Shown here one piece after another: positions 7,104 to 15,625 of a DNA stretch of 38,115 nt. This DNA is from Opitutaceae bacterium (GTDB lineage Bacteria > Verrucomicrobiota > Verrucomicrobiia > Opitutales > Opitutaceae): positions 1-38,115 of the forward strand of contig JABIRI010000040.1 of the NCBI GenBank assembly GCA_018667915.1. The letters run 5' to 3'. How positions within the stretch are numbered: position 1 is the first letter of the stretch; each line of letters begins with the position of its first letter. Position numbers and translations under genes: made by a program. Under the pieces are notes generated by a model. That model was given only the letters and a program-made list of their open reading frames with translations, was not told the DNA's origin and did not search any database.

Positions 7104-8015
7104 ATGCGTGACCCCAGCATCCTGAAAAATATTACACTCGGCCTGATCCTGACGTTTGTCGCTCCGGCATTGTTCGCCCAGTCCGACCAACCCGACGAAA
7201 TTGTCACTTACCGCGAAGTGGATGACACCGAGCTGAAGATGCATGTGTTTCTGCCGGCTGATTTCAAAGCCTCGGATCGACGACCGGCCGTGGTTTTCTT
7301 TTTTGGCGGGGGCTGGAACGGGGGATCTCCCGGTCAGTTTTATCCGTTTTCTGAATACCTCACTTCGCGCGGCATGGTGGCGATGGCGGCTGAGTATCGC
7401 ACCAAAAAATCTCACGGCACGGATCCCTTCGCGTGTGTTGAAGACGCCAAGGCCGCCATGCGATGGGCCCGTAAAAATGCCGCAAAATGGGGAATCGATC
7501 CCCAACGCCTCGCCGCGGGAGGCGGCTCAGCGGGCGGACATTTGGCGGCCGCGACGGCGTTCCTTCCGGGGTTAAACGAGGCAGGTGCCAAACTCGACGA
7601 CTCATGTGTTCCTGATGCGCTCATTCTCTATAATCCGGTCATGGATAACGGCCCCACGGGCTACGGTTACGAACGCATTGGTGAGCGGTTCCGCGAGTTC
7701 TCGCCGCTGCACAATATTGGTCCGCAAATTCCACCTCCCACCATCACCTTTCTGGGGACCCATGACGACCTGATTCCGGTGGAATCAATGCGCACATTCG
7801 CCAATGCGATTCGTCGCGAAGGCGGACGCTGTGATTTTCATCTCTACGAAAATGCACCTCACGGGTTTTTCAACAAACGCGATTGGGGTAATCTGCGTTA
7901 CTACGAAGTGGTCCGCGCCACGGATCGTTTTCTCGGCTCGCTGGGTTGGCTGGAAGGTGAACCCACCCTAGCCCTACCCGAAGTGGCTCGGACCGTAGCT
8001 CCGCCGAAGGAATAG
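7104..8015 (+). CDS. Exported alpha/beta hydrolase (esterase/lipase, BD-FAE-like)
   Basis: From the ATG at 7104 this is 303 aa with a signal peptide ending at LFAQ. The start 57 bp further upstream falls inside the terminator of the previous gene and is rejected. The hydrolase core has an oxyanion-like FFFGGGWNGGSPG (66-77), nucleophile Ser142 in AAGGGSAGGHL, an Asp at 221-222 in LGTHDDLIP and His253 in APHGFF, a complete catalytic triad. The arrangement fits BD-FAE/hormone-sensitive-lipase-like enzymes that act on acetylated or feruloylated sugars in the periplasm. The substrate is inferred only. A DUF1223 gene begins 28 bp downstream, possibly in the same transcript. Confidence 0.85.
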   Translation: MRDPSILKNITLGLILTFVAPALFAQSDQPDEIVTYREVDDTELKMHVFLPADFKASDRRPAVVFFFGGGWNGGSPGQFYPFSEYLTSRGMVAMAAEYRTKKSHGTDPFACVEDAKAAMRWARKNAAKWGIDPQRLAAGGGSAGGHLAAATAFLPGLNEAGAKLDDSCVPDALILYNPVMDNGPTGYGYERIGERFREFSPLHNIGPQIPPPTITFLGTHDDLIPVESMRTFANAIRREGGRCDFHLYENAPHGFFNKRDWGNLRYYEVVRATDRFLGSLGWLEGEPTLALPEVARTVAPPKE

Positions 8016-8043
8016 GGATCCGCATTCGTCGCTCTCAAGCGAT

Positions 8044-8769
8044 ATGAGGACACTTTTGCTATCTGCCCTGCTCACGGTTTCGAGTGGCGCGGCAACCCCC
8101 GCCGCGAAAATATTTCAGAGCGGGGAAGCTCCGGTGCCGTTGGTCGAGCTGTTCACCAGCGAAGGTTGTTCGAGCTGCCCACCCGCCGAGCGATGGATGG
8201 GCGAACTGCGCTTCGATGATAAACTGTGGCGGGACTTCGTGCCGGTGGCTTGGCATGTGAATTACTGGGACCGACTGGGGTGGCCCGACAAGTTTGCCGA
8301 TAGGGCTTATACGGACCGCCAATATGCGTATGCGCAGAAGTGGAAATCACGTTCGGTTTATACGCCCGGTTTAGTGAGAGGGGGCGAGGAGTGGCGCATC
8401 CGCGACGGTGGGTTGGACGAAACCGGATTTGCTCAGGGAGGCGCCCTGAAAGTTTCCGTAGCGGGGGAAAATGTAAGCGTAAATTTTGACGCGCCTGAAC
8501 TGGGCTCGAAGGACCTGCAGGTCAATGTCGCTCGCCTGGGTGGCGGCATTGCAAGCAATGTGCACTCCGGGGAAAACCGTGGCAAAAAACTGGAGCACGA
8601 ATTCCTCGTGATGGGCTGGATCCAGCAACCGCTTCGGGCCGGGAAAGCGTTCCTGCATTTACCCGAATTTGATTCGACCGTGAAGGCACCGCGTCAAGCG
8701 ATCGCTGTATGGATCAGCCGCGCCAATGACCCCACGCCGATCCAAGCTACCGGGGGATGGCTAAACTAG
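8044..8769 (+). CDS. DUF1223 thioredoxin-like exported protein
   Basis: This 241-aa protein has a signal peptide (MRTLLLSALLTVSSGAATPA). The DUF1223 hallmark VELFTSEGCSSCPPAER follows, with Cys42 and Cys45 in a thioredoxin-like CxxC position. Further family motifs are AWHVNYWDRLGWPDKFA and the VYTPGLVRGG segment (normally VYTPQ.VV.G). DUF1223 proteins are predicted periplasmic thioredoxin-fold proteins of unknown function. The C-terminal half is beta-rich. It lies 28 bp after the esterase gene and ends 17 bp from the convergent oxidoreductase gene. A redox role is likely from the CSSC motif, but no partner is visible. Confidence 0.88.
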   Translation: MRTLLLSALLTVSSGAATPAAKIFQSGEAPVPLVELFTSEGCSSCPPAERWMGELRFDDKLWRDFVPVAWHVNYWDRLGWPDKFADRAYTDRQYAYAQKWKSRSVYTPGLVRGGEEWRIRDGGLDETGFAQGGALKVSVAGENVSVNFDAPELGSKDLQVNVARLGGGIASNVHSGENRGKKLEHEFLVMGWIQQPLRAGKAFLHLPEFDSTVKAPRQAIAVWISRANDPTPIQATGGWLN

Positions 8770-8786
8770 AAGTTCCGCGTCGAGGT

Positions 8787-10193
8787 TTACGCCCGGTAGA
8801 TGTCCTCCCAGCCGGCGCGGGCGGGTGGGGCGGTGAGCAGGTCGTTGGCCAACGGATGATTGATAAAGCGTTTGGTTGTGCGGTCGAAGTGGAAGGTGCC
8901 GCCGAGTCGTTGCGCGATGATTCCAAGAATGAACACTTGGGAAAGCGGTCCGGAAATCGCGAAGGGTGAACGTGCGGTTTCTTTGCCGAGACAAGCCAAG
9001 GCGAAGTTCTTAAAGTGGTCGGAGTTTTTCTGGCTAAATTTCGGCAACGTCGGCGCCATGGCCCGCATCCGATCAGCTGGAATAACCCGTAGGGTCGCAC
9101 TGTGGGTGCCGCCGCGAAATACGGTGTCTTCGCCGTAGATGTATTTGCCGTTGCGTTGCATCTTAAAGTCCGGCGACTCCTCACTGGGAACAGGAGGCAG
9201 GTTGTCTACACCGTCATACCAGGTGATGACACATGGCGGTTCGGCTCCGCGCGCGGGGAAGCTGAATCGAATGGTCGAAGCCTGCGGGAAAATGAAATCA
9301 TTGGGACCGTCGCGTTTCACCGCTTCGATCTTGGAAGGCAGGCCGAGCTCGAGGAACCGGTGGCACGTATCCAAAATATGGGGAGCCCAGTCGCCGAACG
9401 CGCCGCTGCCATAGGAGAACCAACTGCGCCAGTTGCCTGGATGCAGTCGCTCGCTAAAGGGGTGCATGGGCCGGCCCACATGCCAGACGTCCCAGTCCAT
9501 GCCAGGCGGGATGGGCGTGCCTTTATCGAAGCCGGGCACCTCCCAACCATGCCACCGGCGCGGTGAATTCATGTGGGCATCGATGCGCGTGATATTCTTG
9601 ATCACGCCTGCTTCCTTCCAGGCTTTGAACTGGAAGTAGTTGGCGCCGGAATGGCCTTGGTTTCCCATCTGCGTCACGACGCCAGTGCGGGCGGCTTCGG
9701 CGATGAGGAGCTCCACTTCTTGGAAGGTGTGGGCGAGCGGTTTTTCGACGTAAACGTGTTTGCCTGCCCGCATGCAGGCCATCGCGACGGGGAAGTGGGC
9801 GAAGTCGGGAGTGGCGATTGCGACGGCATCGATTTCGTTGGCGTGGCGGTCCAACATGTCGCGAAAGTCATGATAGATGGGGATGTCTCCCAGGAGGGCC
9901 CTCGAATCGGCGCAATGTTTGTTCTCCGGATCGACCTCCGCGGCGCAGACCCAGTCGACGAGTTCAGAATCGATCAACGAGTTGATGACGTTTTTGCCCC
10001 GTCCGCCGATTCCCACCACGGCCATCCGGACTTTCTGTCCGCCGGTCGATGCCTTGAACCCGAGGAGATCGACGTCAGCAGATCCGGAGATTTTAGTCTG
10101 ACATCCGGTCATCAGCAGCGACGAGGCGAGGGCGCCTTGCCGCAGAAAATCTCGACGGGTGGATTGAGTGGAGTTCGGAGGGGTAGAATTCAC
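8787..10193 (-). CDS. Gfo/Idh/MocA-family oxidoreductase with Tat lipoprotein signal
   Basis: From a GTG at 10193 the protein has about 468 aa. A Tat motif TRRDFLRQG is followed by a lipobox LMTGC, so it is likely exported folded and lipid-anchored. The Rossmann NAD(P) site is VRMAVVGIGGRGK. The catalytic-type EKPLAHTFQEVELL motif and GNQGHSG follow, typical of the Gfo/Idh/MocA family. Such exported members are abundant in Verrucomicrobiota and Planctomycetota and act on sugars or cyclitols, often via 3-keto intermediates. No ATG is present before the Tat motif. A longer GTG at 10232 is possible. It is the last gene of the TerC-GH113-NUDIX-oxidoreductase run. Substrate unknown. Confidence 0.88.
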   Translation of the reverse strand: MNSTPPNSTQSTRRDFLRQGALASSLLMTGCQTKISGSADVDLLGFKASTGGQKVRMAVVGIGGRGKNVINSLIDSELVDWVCAAEVDPENKHCADSRALLGDIPIYHDFRDMLDRHANEIDAVAIATPDFAHFPVAMACMRAGKHVYVEKPLAHTFQEVELLIAEAARTGVVTQMGNQGHSGANYFQFKAWKEAGVIKNITRIDAHMNSPRRWHGWEVPGFDKGTPIPPGMDWDVWHVGRPMHPFSERLHPGNWRSWFSYGSGAFGDWAPHILDTCHRFLELGLPSKIEAVKRDGPNDFIFPQASTIRFSFPARGAEPPCVITWYDGVDNLPPVPSEESPDFKMQRNGKYIYGEDTVFRGGTHSATLRVIPADRMRAMAPTLPKFSQKNSDHFKNFALACLGKETARSPFAISGPLSQVFILGIIAQRLGGTFHFDRTTKRFINHPLANDLLTAPPARAGWEDIYRA

Positions 10194-10246
10194 GCTGCGA
10201 TCTAAACGCTCCTGGTGCGTGCGGACAAGCACCGGATGGTAATTCT

Positions 10247-10792
10247 TTATGCCGCGGTGAGCTTCGGTCGGGCCATCAAAAAGGCGGCTATGTGAGAAGC
10301 CTGATGGAAAGTGCCCTCGGCGATAGCTCGGTCGATTTCGGCGACCGAAAGTAGGTGAAGTTCCAGTTCTTCATTGGAGTCGAAAGCGGTGGGGGCATTG
10401 AGTTCCACGTCTTGACCGAGAAAACAATGAAAGCGATTGGTTTGGCGGGCAGGATTTGGATAGAATGTGGCTGCCTCGGACCATTCACCGCCCGTCGCAC
10501 CGCACTCTTCTTGAAGTTCTCGGCGCGCCCCCGTCAGCGGTTCTTCGTCTTCATCTAAAATACCGCCGGGGAACTCGAACCCGAAAATGCCGGCGGCGTG
10601 GCGATATTGGCGCACGAGCACGATCCGCCCATCGGCCAGCACGGGAATTGCGTGCACGAAGTCGCGCGATTCCATGACGTAGTAAGGTTCGATGACGAGG
10701 CCGTCCTCGCGTTGGCACGTGTCGGCTCGCAGGTTAATCCATTCATCGTCAACCAGCCGCTTCGACTTCAGCGTTTTCCAAGGGTGTAGCAC
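10247..10792 (-). CDS. NUDIX hydrolase, ADP-ribose pyrophosphatase-like
   Basis: This 181-aa protein carries a full NUDIX box, GGILDEDEEPLTGARRELQEE, whose Glu residues bind Mg or Mn. The preceding VLVRQYRHAAGIFGFEFPGG is characteristic of ADP-ribose/NudF-type enzymes that hydrolyse nucleoside diphosphate sugars to AMP plus sugar phosphate. No ATG lies near the N-terminus, so I use the GTG at 10792. It begins 12 bp after the GH113-like gene ends, indicating one transcript. It may recycle ADP-sugar by-products, but there is no specific link to the neighbouring glycosidase in the sequence. The class is certain and the substrate probable. Confidence 0.9.
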   Translation of the reverse strand: MLHPWKTLKSKRLVDDEWINLRADTCQREDGLVIEPYYVMESRDFVHAIPVLADGRIVLVRQYRHAAGIFGFEFPGGILDEDEEPLTGARRELQEECGATGGEWSEAATFYPNPARQTNRFHCFLGQDVELNAPTAFDSNEELELHLLSVAEIDRAIAEGTFHQASHIAAFLMARPKLTAA

Positions 10793-10804
10793 CCCTGATT
10801 GCGT

Positions 10805-11869
10805 TCACAGATCCGCCGCGTTGTCGACTGACTCTTCCGCCCAATGCCTGGCCACGACCTCACGCATGTGGGGCGCGCTGACCATAAACGTTTCGCGCCG
10901 CACGGGGCCGGCGAACCACTTCCACAGGAACGTGCCGATCAGGTCGTCCTCCTCCTTTACGGCGGATAGTGCGCGATCCAGTAGCATCGCCTGCAGCGCC
11001 TCGCCACCTTCGCGACGATCGCCGTCTTCCCAAGGTTCACGGGCGGCATTCATGCCGACGTCGTAGCCGAGTTCCATGAAGACGATGCGTTTATTTTGGC
11101 TGCGGGCGTAGGCGAGAGCTTCGCCGCGCACGCGTTGCCACGTGCGGTCGAGCTCGGCGGGCGCGGGAGTGCGTTGGTGGTTCACCATCGGGAAATAGGC
11201 AGAGAGCGAAATGACGTCCAACGCATCCCAGAAAGGCACCTTTTGGTAGTCGGGCCAGTTGGCGGCGTAAGTCAGCGGGGCGTCAGTTTCTTCGCGCACG
11301 GCGGCAATAATGTCCCGCCAACGGCGTTCATTGCCTTCGAGGGTCTGGTCGAGTTCAGAGCCGACCGTAAAACCGTCGGCATCGCGACAAAGGCGAGCCA
11401 GACGGGTAATCCACACTTTGTAGTCCTGAAAAAATCGATTCCATTTCGCCTTGGAGTCGAAGGTGATCTCGCCTCGCCAGCCCCAGCCGGCCCGCCATGG
11501 CGCCACATGAGGCGTGATACAAATTTTCAGACCCAATTTGTGTGCTTCCTCGATGGGACGCTTTAACCAGATTGGCGCCTCGTCGGGATCTTCAGGCATG
11601 CGGCGCATCCGGATTTCGCCGTCACGTGTCACCGCCCCATACGGATGAATCTGCACCCAATTGGCCCCAAGTGCCTTCACCTCACGCATGGCTTCGACCA
11701 TTTCGTCCGTGCCCCATTCTTGCCCCCAAGTTTGACAGGAGATCACAATGCCCCGGACGGGTTCGTCTTCAGGTGGTTCGAGCGTGATCTCGTTCCCGAG
11801 AGCCGGGCTGACCGCGAAGACACCCAACAACCGTAGATGACGAAGGGAAACAAAGCGGGGGGGGTTCAT
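10805..11869 (-). CDS. Glycoside hydrolase, GH113-like TIM barrel
   Basis: The 354-aa protein has a short hydrophobic N-terminus (LRLLGVFAVSPALGNE) that may be a signal peptide. A (beta/alpha)8-type enzyme follows: RGIVISCQTWGQEW, LGANWVQIHPYG, LGLKICITPHV, DGFTVGSELDQTLEGN, ISLSAYFPM and RIVFMELGYD. Glu172 (GSE, acid/base position) and Glu266 (FMELGY, nucleophile position) are the likely catalytic pair. The spacing and the GSEL...MELGY pattern resemble GH113 beta-mannanase-like enzymes. Polysaccharide specificity is inferred. It starts 1 bp after the TerC stop codon, implying translational coupling, which is an unusual partner for a glycosidase. Confidence 0.75.
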   Translation of the reverse strand: MNPPRFVSLRHLRLLGVFAVSPALGNEITLEPPEDEPVRGIVISCQTWGQEWGTDEMVEAMREVKALGANWVQIHPYGAVTRDGEIRMRRMPEDPDEAPIWLKRPIEEAHKLGLKICITPHVAPWRAGWGWRGEITFDSKAKWNRFFQDYKVWITRLARLCRDADGFTVGSELDQTLEGNERRWRDIIAAVREETDAPLTYAANWPDYQKVPFWDALDVISLSAYFPMVNHQRTPAPAELDRTWQRVRGEALAYARSQNKRIVFMELGYDVGMNAAREPWEDGDRREGGEALQAMLLDRALSAVKEEDDLIGTFLWKWFAGPVRRETFMVSAPHMREVVARHWAEESVDNAADL

Positions 11870-11870
11870 G

Positions 11871-12788
11871 TCAGGTCTTCTTAGGGTAAAGCAGCGATGC
11901 CACCACGGACACGGCCAACACGAGGCCGATCACTCCTAGAGAGACGCCGACCGCGATATGAAAGTAACCGGAAATAAGCATCTTGATCCCAATAAACACC
12001 AAAATCAACGCGAGACCTACGTTCAGGAATCGGAACAAATCCATCACGCCACTGAGAGCGAAGTAGAGTGAACGCAGTCCAAGGATCGCGAAGATATTGG
12101 ACGTGAAGACAATGAACGGAACGTTGGTGATCCCTAGCACCGCCGGAATGGAATCGAGCGCGAACGCCACGTCAGTTGTTTCGATAACCAGCAATACCAC
12201 GAAGAGTGGGGTTGCGTGTTTGATCCCATCGATGAGCACAAAAAACTTCCGGCCGTGATATTCGGTCGTCACCGGGTAGAAGCGTCGGAAAAGCCGCACC
12301 GCGAAATTCTTCTCCGGGTCTACATTGTCACCCTGCGGCATCGCGAGCTTGATACCTGTAAACACGAGGAACGCTCCGAAGAAATAGATGAGCCAGTGAA
12401 ACCGCTCGAGCAGCGCAATGCCCGCGAGGATGAAAACGAAGCGCATCATCGCCGCGCCGATGATCCCCCAAACCAACACCCGGTGTTGATACTCCTTCGG
12501 CACCCGGAAGAAACTGAAGATCACGATAAATACGAAGACGTTGTCCACGCTCAGAGCGATCTCGACCAGGTAGCCTGCGGTCCATTTCAACCCCAGATCC
12601 GGTCCCAGCCACCACCACACGATGGCGTTAAAGCTCATCGCGAGAGAGAACCACACGCCACACCAAGCCAGCGCTTCCTTAAGGCTGATCACATGAGACT
12701 TGCGGTGAAAGACCCCCAAATCGACCGCCAGCATCGCTACAATGAACAGCATGAAGGCTCCCCAGGCCCAGAGCGGTAAAGATTCCAT
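11871..12788 (-). CDS. TerC/Alx-family integral membrane protein
   Basis: The 305-aa product is almost entirely hydrophobic, with about eight to nine membrane helices. It contains the TerC signatures EIALSVDNVFVFIVIFSFF and ETTDVAFALDSIPAVLG, in which buried acidic residues are thought to bind divalent metal. The family includes E. coli Alx and tellurite-resistance TerC, and evidence in other bacteria points to Mn export or homeostasis or metalation of exported enzymes. It begins the minus-strand run with the GH113-like gene 1 bp downstream. I looked for a yybP-ykoY Mn riboswitch in the 121-bp leader and did not see its conserved core. The family call is firm. Confidence 0.93.
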   Translation of the reverse strand: MESLPLWAWGAFMLFIVAMLAVDLGVFHRKSHVISLKEALAWCGVWFSLAMSFNAIVWWWLGPDLGLKWTAGYLVEIALSVDNVFVFIVIFSFFRVPKEYQHRVLVWGIIGAAMMRFVFILAGIALLERFHWLIYFFGAFLVFTGIKLAMPQGDNVDPEKNFAVRLFRRFYPVTTEYHGRKFFVLIDGIKHATPLFVVLLVIETTDVAFALDSIPAVLGITNVPFIVFTSNIFAILGLRSLYFALSGVMDLFRFLNVGLALILVFIGIKMLISGYFHIAVGVSLGVIGLVLAVSVVASLLYPKKT

Positions 12789-12909
12789 AGTCGGGCGCAG
12801 GATGCTCCGAGGGGAACCTTGGGCGCAAGCTACGAGTCATTATTGAAACATTCCCGTCACTTGACCCCTTCCCGTGCGTCATAGACAGTGAATCCCTCGC
12901 CTCATCTTC

Positions 12910-13458
12910 ATGAAAATTCCGTTTCGCTACTTCTGGTCCTTCCTGCTCACGTTTACCGCGAGTGGTGCCTTGAGCGCGCAAACACCCCGTTCGCCCTTTA
13001 TGCCCGCACCTTTAGAGCAGGCCGAAGACGTCGTTGAAGTCGTGGAAGACGCCGAGCTGCAATTTTGCGGTGTGTTCGGTGACGGTGACAATAAGCGGTT
13101 CCTAATCTACAACGTGACCACCAACCGGTCGTCATGGCTGCGGCTTAATCAAGAAGGTCCGGGTGAGGTCTCCGTCGAAGCGTTTGATCGGGACCAAGGC
13201 ACGGTCAATATTCGCCATGGCGGACGTGTGCTTACTCTCGGCATGCAATCGGCAACAATTTCCGGTTCCCGAGCGGGCGGCTCCGCCCCCGTCCGATTAC
13301 AGAACAATTCCCAGGACTTGGTCAGCACTGTGAAGGTAAATCCTACCCCCACGGATGAACGTCGTCGGTTGGAAGCAGTCGCCGCAGAAGTGCGCCGCCG
13401 AAGAGCTGCCCGCCAAGCCGCGGCGGCCAAGGCACCCGGAGCAGCGGACGCTCGCTGA
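12910..13458 (+). CDS. Secreted GspC/PilP-like homology-region protein
   Basis: This 182-aa protein has a signal peptide ending at SGALSAQ. A central domain (about 48-115) reads LQFCGVFGDGDNKRFLIYNV...SWLRLNQEGPGEVSVEAFD...GTVNIRHGGRVLTLGM. This is the small beta-barrel pattern of GspC HR or PilP domains, where a linker protein contacts the secretin. The C-terminus is Arg/Ala-rich, strongly basic and probably helical. There are no other secretion genes beside it; the pilus-type operon is 12 kb away. It is divergent from TerC. The domain resemblance is by pattern only and could also be a general regulatory periplasmic domain. Confidence 0.65.
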   Translation: MKIPFRYFWSFLLTFTASGALSAQTPRSPFMPAPLEQAEDVVEVVEDAELQFCGVFGDGDNKRFLIYNVTTNRSSWLRLNQEGPGEVSVEAFDRDQGTVNIRHGGRVLTLGMQSATISGSRAGGSAPVRLQNNSQDLVSTVKVNPTPTDERRRLEAVAAEVRRRRAARQAAAAKAPGAADAR

Positions 13459-13527
13459 GCACTTAAATTAGCCACCGTATTGTGTAACTGAATACATCGA
13501 TTGGGAGAAGTCGGAACGGGGCGGTTC

Positions 13528-13533
13528 TATAAT
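13528..13533 (+). promoter_or_regulatory. Candidate -10 element TATAAT upstream of SWIB gene
   Basis: A perfect TATAAT lies 99 bp upstream of the SWIB ATG in the 173-bp intergenic gap. No good -35 sits at 16-18 bp upstream (the nearest TTGGGA is 21 bp away), so this is only a weak promoter candidate. Confidence 0.22.
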
Positions 13534-13631
13534 CCATTGGGTTGGCAAGGGTTTTTCGAAAAAAATACCCAAATTTACCTCTGAAAAACGTATTGCTTTC
13601 GTTTTCCCGAGGTCTACACCCAGACTCCGTT

Positions 13632-13895
13632 ATGGCTAAACGCAAACCCAACGCAGCATTCATGAAACCGGTTACTCCTGACGCAGCCCTCGCGGCGGTT
13701 GTTGGGGCAAAACCGCTCCCCCGCACAGAGCTCACCAAGCAGCTCTGGGTCTACATCAAGGCTAACAACCTTCAGGATCCCAAAAAGAAGACTCAGATCA
13801 ACGCAGACGCGAAGCTCCAGGCGGTATTCGATGGTAAGAAGTCGGTCAGCATGTTCGAGATGACCAAACTGGTCTCTGGACACGTTACCAAATAA
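13632..13895 (+). CDS. SWIB/MDM2-domain protein
   Basis: From the ATG at 13632 this is 87 aa and consists of a basic leader (MAKRKPNAAFMKPVTPDAALAAVVG, broken by prolines) and one SWIB/MDM2 domain (about 27-87). The domain is recognised by LPRTELTKQLWVYIKANNLQDPKKKTQINADAKL and FDGKKSVSMFEMTKLVSGH. An upstream in-frame ATG at 13542 would add residues with no SWIB similarity, so it is rejected. SWIB domains are best known from eukaryotic chromatin remodellers; stand-alone bacterial forms occur in Chlamydiae and Verrucomicrobiota and are presumed DNA-associated. The gene is monocistronic, with its own strong terminator. The domain call is secure. The cellular role is unknown. Confidence 0.93.
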   Translation: MAKRKPNAAFMKPVTPDAALAAVVGAKPLPRTELTKQLWVYIKANNLQDPKKKTQINADAKLQAVFDGKKSVSMFEMTKLVSGHVTK

Positions 13896-13918
13896 CCCCA
13901 CCTAAGAATTTAAACCTC

Positions 13919-13952
13919 AACGCCGTCCTGTTTTGCAGGGCGGCGTTTTTTT
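13919..13952 (+). terminator. Rho-independent terminator after SWIB gene
   Basis: A 12-bp stem (13919-13930 with 13936-13947, one wobble pair) has a TTTTG loop and is followed by a T run to 13952. It starts 23 bp after the SWIB stop. Confidence 0.92.
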
Positions 13953-14028
13953 GACTCTGAATACCGATAATTAAAGGTATTAGTATCTGATAATCAATAG
14001 TTAGTAAAACTTAGCGAATTGATCGAGA

Positions 14029-15519
14029 TCACCCCTTCAAGGCGGCGTTAATCCCTTTCGTCGCTTGGCGCAGGACTTCGAGGCGGGCGAATCGTTTGTT
14101 GTTGGCGGGGATGAGATGCCACGGCGCGAATGCGTTGTCGGTGAGTGCCAGCATATCGCCTACGGCGGTTTCGTAAGCCGACCATTGCCGCCGATTCCGC
14201 CAATCCTCGTCGTTGATTTTGTGCTGCTTGTAGGGCGTTTGTTCGCGCGAACGGAAGCGGGTGAGCTGCTCTTCTTTGGAAATCTGCAGCCAATATTTCA
14301 CCACGATCGTGCCATGGTCGGCGAGTTGCTCCTCGAAGTCATTGATCTCGGCGAAGGCTCTTTTCCACTCTCGCGGATGACAAAATCCTTCAATTCTTTC
14401 GACTAAAACACGGCCATACCAGGAGCGATCGAAGATCGCGACGCGTCCATCGCGGGGTAATTGGCGCCAAAATCTCCACAAATAGTGATGGGCTTTTTCC
14501 TCATCATTGGGCTTCGCCACCGGAATAACTTGGTAGTCGCGTGCATCCATCGCGCTGGTCAGACGGCGAATGGCTCCGCCCTTTCCCGCCGCGTCCTGAC
14601 CTTCGAACACGAAGACGATCGAGCGCTTGGCGGCGGCCGCTTTGCGCACTGCCTTGTTCAAGCGGCCCAACCATTTTTCGCGCTTCTCCTCATAGGTTTT
14701 CGAATTGAGATGCTGCTCTAGCGGAAGCTCCAGCAGCCGTTGACGACCCTCCGGACGCATCGCGATGATGCGCTTGGGTTTGGCGGGCGAGGCTTGGCGG
14801 GACCGCGTGATGCGTTGGTGGTGGGCGCGAAAGCGGCGGACGATGGTTTGAGTGAAGGCGAGGTTGCGCGGTTTGGCGTCGGCGGACTCAACCACGTCCC
14901 AATGCGCTCCGGGTCGGTCGGTTTCCGCGAGAATATGGTCCGCCGTCAGGGCCCAGCGGTCATGCACGGCGTGGGCCTGTTTTTGCTCCTTGGTCACGCG
15001 CCATGCTTTATCTGGGTCAGCCTCGAGAGCGGCGAAGCGTTCGCCTTGATCGGTTTTGCTGAGTTGGAACCAGATTTTGATGACCAGCGTATCGCTATCG
15101 ACGAGCAGCCGTTCGAAATGCCGGATGCGCCGGAGCTCGTCACCCAGCTCGGTGAGGTCCTTCGGGTTGCGCACCTCTTCGCGCAGCGTGCGGGTATACC
15201 ACGAGTCGACGAAGATGCCGATACGACCACTAGACGGGAGACTGCGCCAGTAACGCCACATCAGCGGACGTTCGCGTTCTTCGTCAGAGGGTTTGCCCAC
15301 GGAAATGGTCTCCACGTTGCGGGGATCGATCCAGCCCATGAGCGTGTTGAGTGCCGCGCCGCGCCCGGCGCCTTCGACGCCGGCGAGAATGAGCACAACC
15401 TTGGTGCGGGACCCGAGCAGATCGATCTGGAGCTGCACCAACTCCTGGCGGAGTTCGGCGACTTTCGCTTCGTAGATCTTTTTGGGAGAAAGAGTGGTCG
15501 CACCCGATGCCTTCGCCAT
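14029..15519 (-). CDS. Polyphosphate:AMP phosphotransferase (two PPK2 domains)
   Basis: From the ATG at 15519 the protein has 496 aa and two tandem PPK2 domains. The C-terminal one (about 270-496) is canonical: Walker A GQDAAGKG (307-314), YLWRFWRQLP and DRSWYGRVLVERIEG with the lid Arg residues. The N-terminal one (about 15-245) is degenerate: GVEGAGRG (47-54) replaces GxDAAGKG and VDSWYTR replaces DRSWYGR. This double-domain layout is that of class II PPK2 (PAP), which phosphorylates AMP to ADP with polyphosphate, with catalysis in the C-terminal half. An in-frame extension to 15642 looks unconserved. It is divergent from the DMT transporter. The call is strong. Confidence 0.92.
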   Translation of the reverse strand: MAKASGATTLSPKKIYEAKVAELRQELVQLQIDLLGSRTKVVLILAGVEGAGRGAALNTLMGWIDPRNVETISVGKPSDEERERPLMWRYWRSLPSSGRIGIFVDSWYTRTLREEVRNPKDLTELGDELRRIRHFERLLVDSDTLVIKIWFQLSKTDQGERFAALEADPDKAWRVTKEQKQAHAVHDRWALTADHILAETDRPGAHWDVVESADAKPRNLAFTQTIVRRFRAHHQRITRSRQASPAKPKRIIAMRPEGRQRLLELPLEQHLNSKTYEEKREKWLGRLNKAVRKAAAAKRSIVFVFEGQDAAGKGGAIRRLTSAMDARDYQVIPVAKPNDEEKAHHYLWRFWRQLPRDGRVAIFDRSWYGRVLVERIEGFCHPREWKRAFAEINDFEEQLADHGTIVVKYWLQISKEEQLTRFRSREQTPYKQHKINDEDWRNRRQWSAYETAVGDMLALTDNAFAPWHLIPANNKRFARLEVLRQATKGINAALKG

Positions 15520-15625
15520 GGTCGCGCAGCTTGTTGGGGTGGCGGGGCGATTGTCCAGCTTACGAAGTTGATTGCGGGGAGTATTCCATTCGGGGTGGTG
15601 AGATCCGTATTGGTTTCCCCTCACT

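Noticed and set aside
12789-12909. yybP-ykoY manganese riboswitch before TerC
   Set aside because: TerC genes sometimes have this riboswitch, but I do not see its conserved core in the leader.
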